Made by a program: the position numbers and the translations under genes
Notes under the pieces: model-generated
Database searches by the model: none
Seen by the model: only the letters and a program-made list of their open reading frames with translations
What the model was told of the DNA's origin: nothing
Source of the DNA: Delphinus delphis
Lineage: Eukaryota; Chordata; Mammalia; Artiodactyla; Delphinidae
DNA length: 64,000 nt
Assembly: GCF_949987515.2 (NCBI RefSeq)
Contig: NC_082696.1
Coordinates: forward strand, 32,778,431 to 32,842,430
Direction: 5' to 3'
In this document: positions 62,350 through 64,000 of the stretch, piece by piece
Position numbering within the stretch: the stretch's first letter is position 1
Layout: each line of letters starts with the position of its first letter

Positions 62350-63545
62350 AGTCCTGTGCTATCACCACTTGATTAAAACTGCCCTGGTCCATGCCACCAA
62401 ATTCCAGGGAGCCAAACCTAATACACAATTCTACAATCAACACCTTATTGTTCTCTCATCAAGATATGGTTTAGTTGATTCCTATCTCCCTCAAAAGTCC
62501 TCTTCTAGAAACTTCCATGATATTACAGTCCCAAAGTTTCTACCCCATTTCTTTGCTGTCTCCTCTGCTTCAACCTACTTCTCATTGTCAGGAGCTCCTG
62601 GGGGCTTAGTCACTTTTCTTTTTCTTTCCACAGTTTCTCCCAGGTCACTTTATTTAGTCCCCTAGTTGATGATTCCTTCTAAATACATATCTATAAACCA
62701 GACAGATATTCTGAGTTCAGGACCTACATTGGACATGGACAATACACTTCACAGCTCTTTCAAACCTAATATTTCCAAAATGGATCGTTGATTTCATCCT
62801 CCCCATCACAGCTGTTCCTCTCCCAGTTTTCCTCAGCTCAGTAAATGGCACCACATCCAATTGCTCAAGCTCATCATCTGACTCATTCTTAAAACCTTCA
62901 GTTTTTTCAACTCTCCCATGGCATGTCTATCAGGAAGTCCTATTGGTTCTACTACCAAAATATATTTAGAATAAACACATGTCTTTCTACATCCTCTGTC
63001 ATTATACTAACAAACCACTATCATCATTGCATTCTACCACAGTAGCATATTAACCATTTTCCTTCCTACCATTCCTGCCATGTACAATAGGTTCTACACA
63101 CTGTAGTTATAATGACTTTTTCAGAAAAATATAAAACTCAGATCATGGCATCACCCAGCTTAAAGCCTTCTTTCCATTGCATTTAGAATAAAACCACAAG
63201 TTCTTATCATGCATGCAAAGCTCTGAATGGCCAGCCTCCTTCAATCATACCTTGTGCCACCTTCTTACTTGCTTACTATAAGCTTCAGCCATACCTGCCC
63301 CAACTCAGCTCCTTGCCGACTCCAAACTCTGTTTCATTTCCTCCTCAGCTCCTTTACCTAAGCTGACCCTAAACTCAGTTTAGATGCTACCGCCTCAGAA
63401 AACCTTCCTGACAACCTCTCATAAAGTAGTCCCTCCCATCTAATCTTCCTATACCCATTCTCAGTACCTCTATCAAGGCGCCCTGTTTATTTTCTTCATT
63501 GAATTTATCATATTTATCTAAATTTTCTTTGTGGCGTCATATAGA
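62350..63545 (+). repeat. L2 (LINE2) fossil
   Basis: Sense L2-like sequence: tggccagcctccttcaatca, gataaagt-like tract (agaataaaaccacaagttct), ccttcctgacaacctctcat, ccctgtttattttcttcatt. It is old and diverged, with no intact frame; boundaries are approximate. Confidence 0.75.
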
Positions 63546-64000
63546 AGAGGGAACTGAGATTTGAATCAAAACAACTTTTTTTAGTACCCAACTTTGCTTT
63601 CACTTCCTCACCTGTTCCACTTGTCAAGTGAAATGAATTATGATGATACTAGGAAAGTATGAAAATATTTGAAAGATGAACTGTGGGGGGATTTATAAGA
63701 AGTAGAAATAAGGAAAAAAAAGATTCTGAATCAACATTGTGGACCCAAACAAAACAGAAGAGAACGATTTTATAATGGAGTTATAGAATGTGTTTTTGGT
63801 AAGCAAGAATTAAGACATTAATAGTCTTTGGAGTTTACTCAGCTTTTAAAGGATCCAGTGATATTAGTGATAACAAAACTAGAGTGCCTGGCGTTAGGAA
63901 CTCAATAAAAAAGCAAATGAGTTTAGGAAAGGATAGGAATAGATAATAGTGAGTTTAAGGATAGGAAGTTTCAAAGAAAAGAAGGAATTATTAGAGAGTA

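Larger units (their letters stand above)
60264..64000 (-). other. LAMA2: LAMA2 intron 15, 3' part
   Basis: This is AT-rich intron leading into exon 16; the upstream exon is outside the window. It contains a candidate 54-nt cassette exon at 60445-60498, an L1 tail at about 62195-62280 and a long L2 fossil at about 62350-63545. A short (AT)n run lies near 61680-61697. I see no other gene or regulatory signal in 60500-62160 or 63550-64000. Confidence 0.85.

Noticed and set aside
1..64000. CRISPR array, operon, phage or bacterial features
   Set aside because: The window is a vertebrate nuclear intron/exon landscape. The short tandem repeats are microsatellites without spacer structure.

Overview
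The window is a piece of mammalian nuclear DNA, almost certainly cetacean (whale or dolphin). It holds 13 consecutive internal exons of one gene, LAMA2 (laminin subunit alpha-2, merosin), all on the minus strand. Transcription runs from high to low coordinates. The organism call rests on several full-length tRNA-derived CHR-type SINEs (starting GGGCTTCCCTGGTGGCGCAG), which belong to the Cetacea-hippo-ruminant group. The very similar CHR-2-like copies, and the absence of any BovB or Bov-tA element that I can see, favour a cetacean. The L1 copies are of the cetartiodactyl type. Species cannot be decided.

Gene layout, 5' to 3' on the minus strand: exon 16 (60263-60150), 17 (54056-53929), 18 (43984-43898), 19 (36010-35799), 20 (30941-30835), 21 (25576-25396), 22 (22544-22408), 23 (10992-10756), 24 (8903-8760), 25 (7032-6853), 26 (6746-6558), 27 (6474-6341) and 28 (2385-2268). 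Exon numbers follow the human gene from memory. The exon lengths (114, 128, 87, 212, 107, 181, 137, 237, 144, 180, 189, 134, 118) sum to 1968 nt = 656 codons, corresponding to human c.2209-c.4176 (about residues 737-1392). Every exon has AG/GT borders, all phases join, and there is no stop or frameshift. The encoded segment is the short-arm rod: the laminin-type EGF-like (LE) repeats of domain IIIb, the globular laminin IV type A module (domain IVa), and the first LE half-module of domain IIIa. Neither gene end lies in the window.

About 97% of the window is intron, AT-rich and repeat-laden. Recognisable repeats are CHR SINEs at 9.6, 10.4, 11.7, 14.3, 32.2, 33.7 and 38.0 kb; L1 pieces at 4.8, 7.1-8.1, 12.3, 16.8-21.6, 31.6-32.8, 45.2-46.3, 50.5, 52.7-53.1, 54.7-56.6 and 62.2 kb; L2 and MIR fossils; two Tigger-like and one hAT-like DNA-transposon remnants; and several microsatellites.

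The observations most worth checking are: (1) an unannotated LE-like open segment in intron 20 (about 29.72-30.08 kb), which reads either as an in-phase cassette exon or as an alternative terminal exon with its own stop and AATAAA; (2) a 54-nt in-phase, well-bordered candidate cassette exon 181 nt upstream of exon 16; (3) an L1 insertion leaving only about 60 nt of original intron before the exon 25 acceptor; (4) an antisense CHR SINE 173 nt after exon 23, in which one base change has made an oligo-U/GCAG acceptor mimic.
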